Shown here one piece after another: positions 33,596 to 41,765 of a stretch of DNA of 64,000 nt. The notes beneath the pieces were generated by a model. It was given only the letters and a program-made list of their open reading frames with translations. It searched no databases and had not been told where the DNA came from. This DNA comes from Limnobacter parvus. GTDB taxonomy: Bacteria; Pseudomonadota; Gammaproteobacteria; Burkholderiales; Burkholderiaceae_B. The stretch is from NCBI RefSeq assembly GCF_024623725.1, contig NZ_JANKHG010000001.1:62001-126000 (forward strand), read 5' to 3'. Both the position numbers and the translations under genes were made by a program. Every line of letters starts with the position of its first letter. Position 1 is the first letter of the stretch.

Positions 33596-35364
33596 AACGC
33601 CACCCCCAATGCGAAATGAATACGGGGGGAGCTTTGATTTGCTGCCTTGGCAATATCAAAAGCGATTGGCCCTGCAGGCGTTTGGTACCGCACACCAATG
33701 CCAATCGCCGTGTTGGGATCAAAATCGCCCCAGCTGTTCGATACATCGCCTACATCGGTAAACACCGCTGCACCCAGTGGGCCACCATCGAACCACCTGG
33801 TGTATTCAAGGCTACCAATCATGGTTCGGCGGCCACCCACCAAAACACCTTGATCGAGCACACCCAAATCAAGAAAATCAAATCCACGAAGGCTGTTGGT
33901 TCCGCCCGCCCGGAACAGGAAATCCTGGGGAATGTCTCGCCGTGCGCTGGCCACAACTGTACCTGCCTCAAAACGGGCGGAGAAAACATTCTCGCGAGAA
34001 GGCGACCAGAATTTTTGTACGCGACCGTACAGACGAACGAAGTCCTGATCGGATGCAAGCTGTTCCGCTGCCACGGCCAACTGACCAAACGCAATGTAAC
34101 CTTTGCGCGGATTCAACCTGTCATCCACCGCATTGCGCTGCCAGGATGAACTGGCCACCAAGGCCTGCGTATCACCAAAATTCACGCCCAAGGTTTTTCG
34201 CGCCTCCAATTGAAAATTCAGGCCGAGCCGAAACTCGTTAATGCCTTTGCTGAATTCGCGAATGGCACCGATCGATGAGCGATCCACTTCAAGATTTGAA
34301 ATTTCTTGATGATCAAATGCCACGCCCACTGAATCGGTAATACCCAGACTTGAAGGCGGTAAAAAGACATCGGCATAGGCGGATTGCCTTTTTTGTTCAA
34401 GACGAGCACCTGTGACCAAGGAATAGGCTCGATTGAACAAGTTGTTGTATTGATATGTTGCCTCGGTTCTAAACCCGGTGTTGGAACTGTAGCCGGCACC
34501 CAAACCCAAACGCTTGCTGTCGCTTTCAAGCACGGAAACTTCGATGGGAACATTCTTGGGGTTGCGATCATCGGCATCAATTTTTACATCAACCGACGAG
34601 AAATAACTGGTTCCTTGCAGGTCAGCCAAAAGCCGAAGTAGCCGCTCTTGCTCATAGGGATCACCGGGGCGTATTTTGTTGTAACGCGACACCAAATCCA
34701 ATGGATACTTTTTCATTCCTTCAATTTTCAATTCGCCGAAGGTGAATACCGGCCCGCTGTCGTAAACAACTAGAAGCTCAACGGTACTTTTCTCTGGATC
34801 AACATTGGCCAGGCTTTCAGACAGGGTCGCCGCCGCGAAGTCACGCGCCAGCAAATCACGAAGTAATGTGTCTTTACTTGCACTCCAGTCGCCTTGGTTA
34901 AAGGGTTGATTCACGCCAAGCAGCCACAAGGTTTTCAGCCTTTCGCGGCGATCCGAGAATTCGTCTTTGTTAATTTCACCATCAAACTGGATGTCGACTG
35001 ACACGACCTTGCTTTGCGGCCCGGGCTCAACCGTAATGTTCAATACTGGAGCTTGGTCTTCAGGGATGCTTTCATCGACGACACGTTGAATATTGGGAGA
35101 AAAGTAACCCTGCGTGCCCAGGGCGTCACGAATTGCAGGCCGCAAACGGCGGAACAACTGCCAAGCGTCGCCATTGTCGTTCACCTGCGCAGAAGCAAGA
35201 ATTTGACGTGTTGATTGATCAATCAGACTTTGAAACTGATCTGCCACCTGATAGCTGACTTTTGGCGGTTCAAGTTCCGCCTCTGCCGGTTGCGCATTGG
35301 CCGCACCAAGCTGAAACGCAAGTATCCATGCCATGCACAACACACGCAAACGAAAAAATTTCAT
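33592..35364 (-). CDS. tamA: Outer-membrane assembly protein TamA
   Basis: A 590-residue Omp85-family protein from the ATG at 35364, which begins a Sec signal (MKFFRLRVLCMAWILAFQLG, cleavage after ANA). POTRA-like domains occupy roughly residues 35-270 (FTFGELKIEGMKKYPLDLVS is in the last), and the C-terminal half is the 16-stranded barrel with YTRWFDGGPLGAAVFTDVGD and GIGVRYQTPAGPIAFDIAKA, ending in Phe (FALGVAF), the outer-membrane signal. The frame is open to 35505, and no start has a good ribosome site, so the start rests on the signal peptide. Confidence 0.88.
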   Translation of the reverse strand: MKFFRLRVLCMAWILAFQLGAANAQPAEAELEPPKVSYQVADQFQSLIDQSTRQILASAQVNDNGDAWQLFRRLRPAIRDALGTQGYFSPNIQRVVDESIPEDQAPVLNITVEPGPQSKVVSVDIQFDGEINKDEFSDRRERLKTLWLLGVNQPFNQGDWSASKDTLLRDLLARDFAAATLSESLANVDPEKSTVELLVVYDSGPVFTFGELKIEGMKKYPLDLVSRYNKIRPGDPYEQERLLRLLADLQGTSYFSSVDVKIDADDRNPKNVPIEVSVLESDSKRLGLGAGYSSNTGFRTEATYQYNNLFNRAYSLVTGARLEQKRQSAYADVFLPPSSLGITDSVGVAFDHQEISNLEVDRSSIGAIREFSKGINEFRLGLNFQLEARKTLGVNFGDTQALVASSSWQRNAVDDRLNPRKGYIAFGQLAVAAEQLASDQDFVRLYGRVQKFWSPSRENVFSARFEAGTVVASARRDIPQDFLFRAGGTNSLRGFDFLDLGVLDQGVLVGGRRTMIGSLEYTRWFDGGPLGAAVFTDVGDVSNSWGDFDPNTAIGIGVRYQTPAGPIAFDIAKAANQSSPRIHFALGVAF

Positions 35365-35934
35365 GACAAAAACTGTTAACAACATCCGCACACTCGGTTG
35401 TAGCGCTCTCATTGATTTGGTAGGCATTGGCCACACATGGCTGCCCTGCATCGTAGTACTTTGACATCCATACCGGGGCCCAAAGATTGTTTCTGCACAA
35501 ACCATTCCGAAAAATACAGAAATTTACATTTGCGATTCGGCAAAAATGACCGCTAAGACTGTTCAATTCAACAGCGTGAAGATAGTTATCGGAATAATTA
35601 CCTCACCCACCCACTAAAATGGGTCCCCCCTCGGGCTTAGTCGCCGAAAACACCCAATACAAGCAAACCGCATCTTAAAAGGTTTTTTGTAAACAAACCT
35701 GACAACGAAATTAACGTTTCTACTCACAAGAAAGCTCGCAATAGCTTGAAATGAAGGCTTTGCAAAACCTTTTAACAGTATAAATTTCACAATCTATCGT
35801 TATTTGTCCAAATTTATCCCGCGATTGACGTGATTATTTCCTATTCCTTGAATCCGTTCGAAACAGCTGTGAGTAAAACGCCTATAGAAGTCTTTTTGCC
35901 TGAAGAAAACCCTAGCTCCGAGGAACTGTAAATC
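35365..35934. other. Divergent intergenic region tamA / repeat protein (570 bp)
   Basis: This AT-rich gap must hold divergent promoters. It contains an inverted repeat: TTAAAAGG followed by T-rich sequence near 35674-35686 and AAAACCTTTTAA near 35764-35776, about 80 bp apart. A TTGACG near 35825 could be a -35 box, but no strong -10 follows. The ribosome site of the plus gene is GAGGAACTG just before 35935. I see no gene in it. Confidence 0.4.
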
Positions 35935-38900
35935 ATGGAAAACGCAAACCCGAATGTCGGAATAATTAAATCCGCATCTGGCCTTCAAGTGGAACGAAGC
36001 GGTCAGATCATTCAACTGTCGCAAGGCGATGCCTTGAAATGGAATGACGTAGTTACAAACACAAGCGCACAAACAGCAGAGGTATTAATGCCTGCCGTTT
36101 CTGCGGGCCACGGCGACACGCTTATGCAACTGGCTCCGAACGCATCCGCGAAGCTTGAACAGATCAGTTCCACGGTAGCTGACGGTGCAAATCGTACTGA
36201 AGTGGTGGCATTGAGCGAAGGCGTTGAACTGTATGACATCGACAACGAAGTAAGTTCCGCCATTCTGACCCCCTATGAAGGATCAATGTCCGGTTTGGTT
36301 GGCGCTGGCTTGCTCGCAGGCGGCAGCGCTGGTGCAGGCGTTGGTGCCGCAATTGGCGGCGCGGTGTTGGGTGCAGTTGCGCTAAGCGATGACGACGACG
36401 GCCCCGGAACCACCACAGAACCAAGTGATGGCGACGCTGATGCCGATGCTGACGCTGATGCTGATGCTGATGCCGATGCTGATGCCGATGCCGATGCTGA
36501 TGCTGATGCTGATGCTGATGCTGATGCTGATGCTGATGCCGATGCTGATGCCGATGCTGATGCCGATGCTGACGCGGATGCTGATGCTGATGCTGATGCT
36601 GATGCTGATGCTGATGCTGATGCTGACGCTGATGCTGACGCTGATGCTGACGCTGATGCTGATGCTGATGCTGATGCTGATGCTGATGCTGATGCTGATG
36701 CTGATGCTGATGCTGATGCTGATGCTGATGCTGATGCTGATGCTGATGCTGATGCTGATGCTGATGCTGATGCTGATGCTGATGCTGATGCTGATGCTGA
36801 TGCTGATGCTGATGCTGATGCTGATGCTGATGCTGATGCTGATGCTGATGCTGATGCTGATGCTGATGCTGATGCTGATGCTGATGCTGATGCTGATGCT
36901 GATGCTGATGCTGATGCTGATGCTGATGCTGATGCTGATGCTGATGCTGATGCTGATGCTGATGCTGATGCTGATGCTGATGCTGATGCTGATGCTGATG
37001 CTGATGCTGATGCTGATGCTGATGCTGATGCTGATGCTGATGCTGATGCTGATGCTGATGCTGATGCTGATGCTGATGCTGATGCTGATGCTGATGCTGA
37101 TGCTGATGCTGATGCTGATGCTGATGCTGATGCTGATGCTGATGCTGATGCTGATGCTGATGCTGATGCTGATGCTGATGCTGACGCTGATGCCGATGCT
37201 GATGCCGATGCAGACTCCGACACTTCTGGAGTGATCGGTGGTCTTGAGTCGTTAAATCAAGGACTCGAAGAGACACCCCTAGCACCTATTACTGCGGTAA
37301 CCGGTGCGTTGGCTGATGGCCTGGCCACTGTGTCAGACGGCATCGCAAGCGTGTCTGAACAGGATCCTACTGGGGTCGCAAACCTGCTTGCAGAAACCGT
37401 TGGTCAACCGCAAGAAGGTTTCACCAACGACCAAGGAGGCTTGGCCGGTACAGTGAGCAACTTGGCTCAAGGTCTGGCAGAAGGCGCAGAGCCAACACCG
37501 CTCGACCCACTGGTCAACCCCTTGGCACAAACCTTGGGCTTCACAGAGAATGAGCCAGTGCAAGAGAACATGATTACAACGGCGGCCGCTAACCCACGAG
37601 CACGAAACAAAGGTGAAGTGGATGGCGTAGCGCAAGGCTTGACGAAAGCTGGCAATGTTCTTGCCTCAGACAAAAGCCCATTGAGCCCTCTTACTGCTGA
37701 AATTTTGGCACCAGTTGTTGGTACCAAGAACTCTGACGCTGGTTCACCTGGCGTACCAGGCACCTTGCAAGAAGTGGCGGAAGGCCTGACCGACTTGACC
37801 AACCCAGAGAGCGCCCTTGCACCTTTGGCACCAGTAACCGGTGGCCTAGCCTTTGTTGTTGCAGGTGGTGAAGATCCGACTGGTGGACAACTGCCTGAGC
37901 AACTTTCAGGTGGACTGGCCGGTGGTGTGGTGCTTCTTGGTGAACAATTGACGAATAACGCCGAAACAGCTGGCCCAGGTGAACCACTTATTGAAACAGT
38001 GGGCAACCTGCTAGGTGGCGAACGAGCAGAGGATGATGGCGGCGAACCCGGCGAGGGTGAAGAGCCGGGCGAAGGCGGCCCAACGGGCACACCTTTGGAT
38101 GCAATACTTGCTCCATTGACAGACCTGGCTGGTGGCGGTTTGCCAGCAATCCCAGGCTTGCCAGGTGGTGACGAAGGCGAACCAGGCGAAGGCGGCCCAA
38201 CAGGCACACCTCTGGATGCAGTTCTTGCTCCATTGACAGACCTGGCTGGTGGCGGTTTGCCAGCAATCCCAGGCTTGCCAGGTGGTGACGAAGGCGAGCC
38301 AGGCGAAGGCGGCACCACTGGTACGCCACTTGATTTGATCATCGATCCTATCGCCGATGCCGTTGGTGGCGGTGAAGGTGGCATTCCTGAAACTCCACTG
38401 TCTCCCATAACAGACGCATTGATGGAAAATGCGGACCCAGCGGTGTTTGCAGAAAACTTGGCCAGTGTGATCGAAGACATCGGCACCAACACACCTCTTG
38501 AGGCAGTCACTGAGCCACTGGTTGAAGCGCTGCGCTCTGGCGGTCTGCCAGACATGGGCGGTGGCGACGATGGAGAAGATCCAGAGGAACCAGAAGAGCC
38601 AAACCCCACTGCTGGCCCAATCGAAAGCGCAGCTCGTCAGTTTGTAGATGTGGCGCCCATCGAAATGATCCCAGTAATTGGCCAGCCAATTGAAGACGGC
38701 ATCGTAACTGGCGCCATGGCTTTGGACGGTCTACTGGCTGGTGGCATCCCTGGTGCACCTACAATCCCTGGCTTGCCAGGTGGTGACGAAGGCGAGCCAG
38801 GCGAAGGCGGCCCAACAGGCACACCTCTGGATGCAGTTCTTGCTCCATTGACAGACCTGGCTGGTGGCGGTTTGCCAGGCTTGCCAGGTGGTGACGAAGG

Positions 38901-39702
38901 CGAGCCAGGCGAAGGCGGCCCAACAGGCACACCTCTGGATGCAGTTCTTGCTCCATTGACAGACCTGGCCGGTGGCGGTTTGCCAGGCTTGCCCGGTGAT
39001 GACGGCGGTGACGAAGGCGGCCCAACAGGCACACCTCTGGATGCAGTTCTTGCTCCATTGACAGACCTGGCTGGTGGCGGTTTGCCAGGCTTGCCAGGTG
39101 ATGACGGCGGTGACGAAGGCGGCCCAACAGGCACACCTCTGGATGCAGTTCTTGCTCCATTGACAGACCTGGCTGGTGGCGGTTTGCCAGCAATCCCAGG
39201 CTTGCCAGGTGGTGACACCGGTGGCGAGACGCCAGCACCTAACCCAGAGGCTGGTCCGATTGAAAGTGCAGCACAACAGTTTGTTGATATTGCGCCAATC
39301 GAGATGATCCCAGTGATTGGTCAGCCAATTGAAGATGGCATCGTAACTGGCGCCGCACTTCTGGACAGCATATTGGCTGGTGGCATCCCCGGCGGTGGTG
39401 ACACTGATGGCCCAACAGGAACACCTTTGGACACAGTACTTGCTCCATTGACTGACCTGGCGGGTGGTGGCATCCCTGGCGGTGGTGACACTGATGGCCC
39501 AACAGGAACACCTTTGGACGCTGTACTTGCTCCATTGACTGACCTGGCGGGTGGTGGTTTGCCAGACGCTGGCGGATTGCCAATTCCAACAGATCCATCT
39601 GCACTGACCGACTTGCTGGGTGGAGATGGTTCACCAATTAGTACAGTTACAGACCTGTTAGATCCAAGCGCATTGCCGATCCCAGGTTTACCAACTGCCT
39701 AA
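35935..39702 (+). CDS. Giant acidic repeat protein with 130 Asp-Ala dipeptides
   Basis: A 1255-residue protein in four parts. Residues 1-115 are a beta domain (SGLQVERSGQIIQLSQGDAL, TLMQLAPNASAKLEQISS) resembling the FecR-like or retention module at the N-terminus of large type I secreted adhesins. Residues 120-150 are a Gly/Ala zipper (SGLVGAGLLAGGSAGAG) that may sit in a membrane. Residues 167-426 are 130 consecutive Asp-Ala pairs. The rest is Pro/Gly-rich with eight PTGTPLDAxLAPLTDLAGG units and two copies of a 50-residue block (IEMIPVIGQPIEDGIVTGA). There is no Sec signal and no RTX repeat or clear type I signal at the C-terminus, so the export route is open. It is likely a surface or adhesion protein; the acidic repeat may bind Ca2+. 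Confidence 0.75.
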   Translation: MENANPNVGIIKSASGLQVERSGQIIQLSQGDALKWNDVVTNTSAQTAEVLMPAVSAGHGDTLMQLAPNASAKLEQISSTVADGANRTEVVALSEGVELYDIDNEVSSAILTPYEGSMSGLVGAGLLAGGSAGAGVGAAIGGAVLGAVALSDDDDGPGTTTEPSDGDADADADADADADADADADADADADADADADADADADADADADADADADADADADADADADADADADADADADADADADADADADADADADADADADADADADADADADADADADADADADADADADADADADADADADADADADADADADADADADADADADADADADADADADADADADADADADADADADADADADADADADADADADADADADADADADADADADADADADADADADADADADADADADADADADADSDTSGVIGGLESLNQGLEETPLAPITAVTGALADGLATVSDGIASVSEQDPTGVANLLAETVGQPQEGFTNDQGGLAGTVSNLAQGLAEGAEPTPLDPLVNPLAQTLGFTENEPVQENMITTAAANPRARNKGEVDGVAQGLTKAGNVLASDKSPLSPLTAEILAPVVGTKNSDAGSPGVPGTLQEVAEGLTDLTNPESALAPLAPVTGGLAFVVAGGEDPTGGQLPEQLSGGLAGGVVLLGEQLTNNAETAGPGEPLIETVGNLLGGERAEDDGGEPGEGEEPGEGGPTGTPLDAILAPLTDLAGGGLPAIPGLPGGDEGEPGEGGPTGTPLDAVLAPLTDLAGGGLPAIPGLPGGDEGEPGEGGTTGTPLDLIIDPIADAVGGGEGGIPETPLSPITDALMENADPAVFAENLASVIEDIGTNTPLEAVTEPLVEALRSGGLPDMGGGDDGEDPEEPEEPNPTAGPIESAARQFVDVAPIEMIPVIGQPIEDGIVTGAMALDGLLAGGIPGAPTIPGLPGGDEGEPGEGGPTGTPLDAVLAPLTDLAGGGLPGLPGGDEGEPGEGGPTGTPLDAVLAPLTDLAGGGLPGLPGDDGGDEGGPTGTPLDAVLAPLTDLAGGGLPGLPGDDGGDEGGPTGTPLDAVLAPLTDLAGGGLPAIPGLPGGDTGGETPAPNPEAGPIESAAQQFVDIAPIEMIPVIGQPIEDGIVTGAALLDSILAGGIPGGGDTDGPTGTPLDTVLAPLTDLAGGGIPGGGDTDGPTGTPLDAVLAPLTDLAGGGLPDAGGLPIPTDPSALTDLLGGDGSPISTVTDLLDPSALPIPGLPTA
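36433..37212 (+). repeat. GATGCT hexanucleotide satellite (130 units)
   Basis: 780 bp of GAYGCN hexamers encode the Asp-Ala stretch. From 36655 to 37182 there are 88 identical GATGCT units in a row; the flanks carry third-position changes (GCC, GAC, GCG). Unit length is a multiple of three, so slippage changes protein length without breaking the frame. All six frames stay open across it. Confidence 0.97.
38050..39560 (+). repeat. Nested tandem repeats in the 3' part of the giant gene
   Basis: Near-identical DNA units encoding TGTPLDAVLAPLTDLAGGGL start near 38080, 38195, 38812, 38920, 39020, 39122, 39410 and 39497, with linkers GLPGGDEGEPGEGG of varying length. Two longer blocks (38605-38750 and 39241-39390) encode the IEMIPVIGQPIEDGIVTG module. 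Third-position identity among units points to recent duplication or gene conversion. Confidence 0.85.
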
Positions 39703-39718
39703 TGAGCTGAAAGGACCA

Positions 39719-39748
39719 ACAAAAACCCCTCCTCGGAGGGGTTTTTTG
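39719..39748 (+). terminator. Intrinsic terminator after the giant repeat gene
   Basis: AACCCCTC and GAGGGGTTTTTT form a GC-rich stem with a T-tract directly after the stop at 39702. It separates the gene from its downstream paralogue. Confidence 0.88.
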
Positions 39749-39804
39749 TTTGAATCCAAATTGCAGTCTCGCGCAGTAAAACTAATAACTTTACCGACAA
39801 ACCA

Positions 39805-40653
39805 ATGGACACTACTCCCATGAGCACTGCCCCACAAATTGGCACCATTGCCTCCAACACAAGCAAACTGCAGGTACAACGGCAAGGCGAACAAATTACC
39901 CTTCGCCAAGGCGACGCAATTTTTGCCGGAGACGTACTTCAAAACAAAGACCTTGTGCCGGTGGACATTGAACTGCCTGCACAGGTTTCTGGCCAAGCCG
40001 ATTCATTGGTTACACTGGCGCCTCAATCTGCTGCGCAAATCGCTACTAATACATCGGCAGAAGGCGCTTTTCTGGAAATTACATCGTTGACTGAAGGTGT
40101 GGAACTTTATGCAGTCAGCGAAGGTGCTGATGGTGCAGTGTTGGTTGCCGATGCAGGTACTGGCATGAGCGGATTGGTTGGTGCTGGGGTTTTGTCTGCA
40201 GGCTCAGCCAGTGGTGTGGGCGGAATCGCCACTGCGATTGGTGGTGGTGTGGGCGTTGCAGCACTTGCAGCCTCGTCTGGTGACGACACTTTATTTGAAG
40301 GCTCCGCCTTCACGGATGTGCGAGTCGACAACGGCGACGAAACCACAGACCCGGTAGACAATCCCGACGAAAGCGAAAATCCAGATCAAGACAACCCAGA
40401 CCAAGAAAATCCGGACGAGGAAAACCCCGAGGAAGAAAATCCCGAGGAACCTGCTGAACCAGTCGATGAAGGCACCACTGGCACCCCACTGGATGCAATA
40501 CTCGACCCACTTGCAGATGCCCTGGGCGGCACGCCTTTGGCAGTGATTTCCGACCCGCTTTTTGATGCATTGGGATCGCTTCCTATTGGATCCGCGCCCA
40601 ACCCGGCAGACGCACTGCCGCTGGACGCAATCACTGGCAACCTGCCTTTTTAA
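39805..40653 (+). CDS. Short paralogue of the giant repeat protein
   Basis: A 282-residue protein with the same N-terminal plan as the preceding gene: a beta domain (KLQVQRQGEQITLRQGDAIF, SLVTLAPQSAAQIA, ITSLTEGVELYAV), then SGLVGAGVLSAGSASGVGG, an acidic tract DNPDESENPDQDNPDQENPD and one GTTGTPLDAILDPLADALGG unit. It lacks the Asp-Ala satellite and most of the repeats. It has no Sec signal. ATG at 39820 is an alternative start; neither has a clear ribosome site. The pair probably arose by duplication, and the short form may be a partner or an anchor of the long one; function is unknown. Confidence 0.68.
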   Translation: MDTTPMSTAPQIGTIASNTSKLQVQRQGEQITLRQGDAIFAGDVLQNKDLVPVDIELPAQVSGQADSLVTLAPQSAAQIATNTSAEGAFLEITSLTEGVELYAVSEGADGAVLVADAGTGMSGLVGAGVLSAGSASGVGGIATAIGGGVGVAALAASSGDDTLFEGSAFTDVRVDNGDETTDPVDNPDESENPDQDNPDQENPDEENPEEENPEEPAEPVDEGTTGTPLDAILDPLADALGGTPLAVISDPLFDALGSLPIGSAPNPADALPLDAITGNLPF

Positions 40654-40659
40654 GTCAAG

Positions 40660-41733
40660 TTATTCGAATTTATCATAGCGAATGTTCTCTGCCTTCACGC
40701 CAAGTCTGGAAAACTTGGCGATGGCGGCATCAATCATTGCAGGCGGCCCGCACAAGTAGGCCTGAACTTCACGCCAATCCAGTTGCAGTTTGTCGAGTTC
40801 ATCCGTGACATAACCACGTGCGCCAGTCCAGCCAGAATTCTCGGGCTCTTCCGACAACACCTGCTTGAAATTCATGGATCCACGCCACCCCTGCTGAATG
40901 CGGGCAATTTCGTCTGCCGCATACAAATCGCGCTGGGTGCGCGCACCAAACAGGTAAACCGCATCGCGGGTTTCACCCGCCCACTTGGCCTGCTCCAGCA
41001 AACTTAAAATGGGTGCCATGCCACTTCCGCCTGCCACACACACAATGGGGGCAGCTTTTTCACCCTCTGCAGGGCGCAGGTAGAAATCGCCAAATGGTCC
41101 GCTCATGCTAAGGCGGGTTTCTTGGCGATTGGCCGCAAACAGCCATTCCGTGAACTTACCGCCGGGCACTTTGCGAACATGAAAAACCAGTTCGTTCGCC
41201 TCTTGCCCCTTGGGTGCCATTGCAAAGCTGTAATTGCGGGAAAGGCTGAATTCTTCCAAGCGAATTTCCGCATATTGTCCGGCCTTGAAAGGCATGGGGT
41301 CGTCCAGCGCCACGCGCAACTCCACAATGTCATGGGTCAAATCTTTTTGCCCCACAATCGTGCCGCGTGTTTCAACCAAGCGGTCACCGCCCGAAGTCAA
41401 TTCCACTTCAATTTCCAGATCTGTTTCTGGAATCGACTGGCACGCCAGAATCATCCCAGCCTTCAGGTCTTCAGCGCTTAGCACATAGCTGGAATCGGTC
41501 AGCTCGCGCACCTTGCCGCTTTTCAGTTTGCACTTGCACTGGGTGCAACTGCCCACACGGCAGTTGTGCGGGAAACCCAATCCCGCCGACAATGCCGAAT
41601 TCAAAATCACTTTTCGGCCTTTTTCGACTTCAAAGCTTTGCCCGCCGGGTGCCACACTTACTTTGTGGCTTACTTTGCCTTTCTTGGCTTGAACCGCACC
41701 GCCCTGTAAACCAAACCATTCAAGTAATTTCAT
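40660..41733 (-). CDS. 2Fe-2S ferredoxin-NAD(P)H reductase of alkane monooxygenase
   Basis: A 357-residue fusion of a plant-type [2Fe-2S] ferredoxin and a ferredoxin-reductase module. The cluster Cys residues are in CRVGSCTQCKCKL (about 58-70), with the fourth in MILACQS. The reductase part has the FAD motif LSRNYSFAMAP, then VCVAGGSGMAPILSLLEQAK for NAD(P)H, and the C-terminal AYLCGPPAMIDAAI. This layout matches electron-transfer components such as XylA that supply membrane diiron hydroxylases. It is 32 bp downstream of the AlkB-type gene, so it should pass electrons from NADH to that hydroxylase. Confidence 0.88.
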   Translation of the reverse strand: MKLLEWFGLQGGAVQAKKGKVSHKVSVAPGGQSFEVEKGRKVILNSALSAGLGFPHNCRVGSCTQCKCKLKSGKVRELTDSSYVLSAEDLKAGMILACQSIPETDLEIEVELTSGGDRLVETRGTIVGQKDLTHDIVELRVALDDPMPFKAGQYAEIRLEEFSLSRNYSFAMAPKGQEANELVFHVRKVPGGKFTEWLFAANRQETRLSMSGPFGDFYLRPAEGEKAAPIVCVAGGSGMAPILSLLEQAKWAGETRDAVYLFGARTQRDLYAADEIARIQQGWRGSMNFKQVLSEEPENSGWTGARGYVTDELDKLQLDWREVQAYLCGPPAMIDAAIAKFSRLGVKAENIRYDKFE

Positions 41734-41765
41734 TGTCGTCTCCTTGTGGGGAATCAGGCCACGGC

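Noticed and set aside
36433-37212. CRISPR array
   Set aside because: Hexamer units without spacers, in frame within a gene. No other region shows repeat-spacer spacing and there are no cas genes.
36164-37285. Long minus-strand frames encoding His-Gln or Ser-Ala repeats, and a plus-strand Leu-Met frame
   Set aside because: They exist only because the hexamer satellite has no stop codons in any frame. They lack ribosome sites and conserved flanks.
37467-38609. 380-codon minus-strand frame rich in Pro and Ser
   Set aside because: Antisense shadow of the Pro/Gly repeats of the giant gene; a periodic composition, no start signal.
38637-39276. Overlapping minus-strand frames opposite the tandem repeats
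   Set aside because: Same cause: repeat-derived antisense openings.
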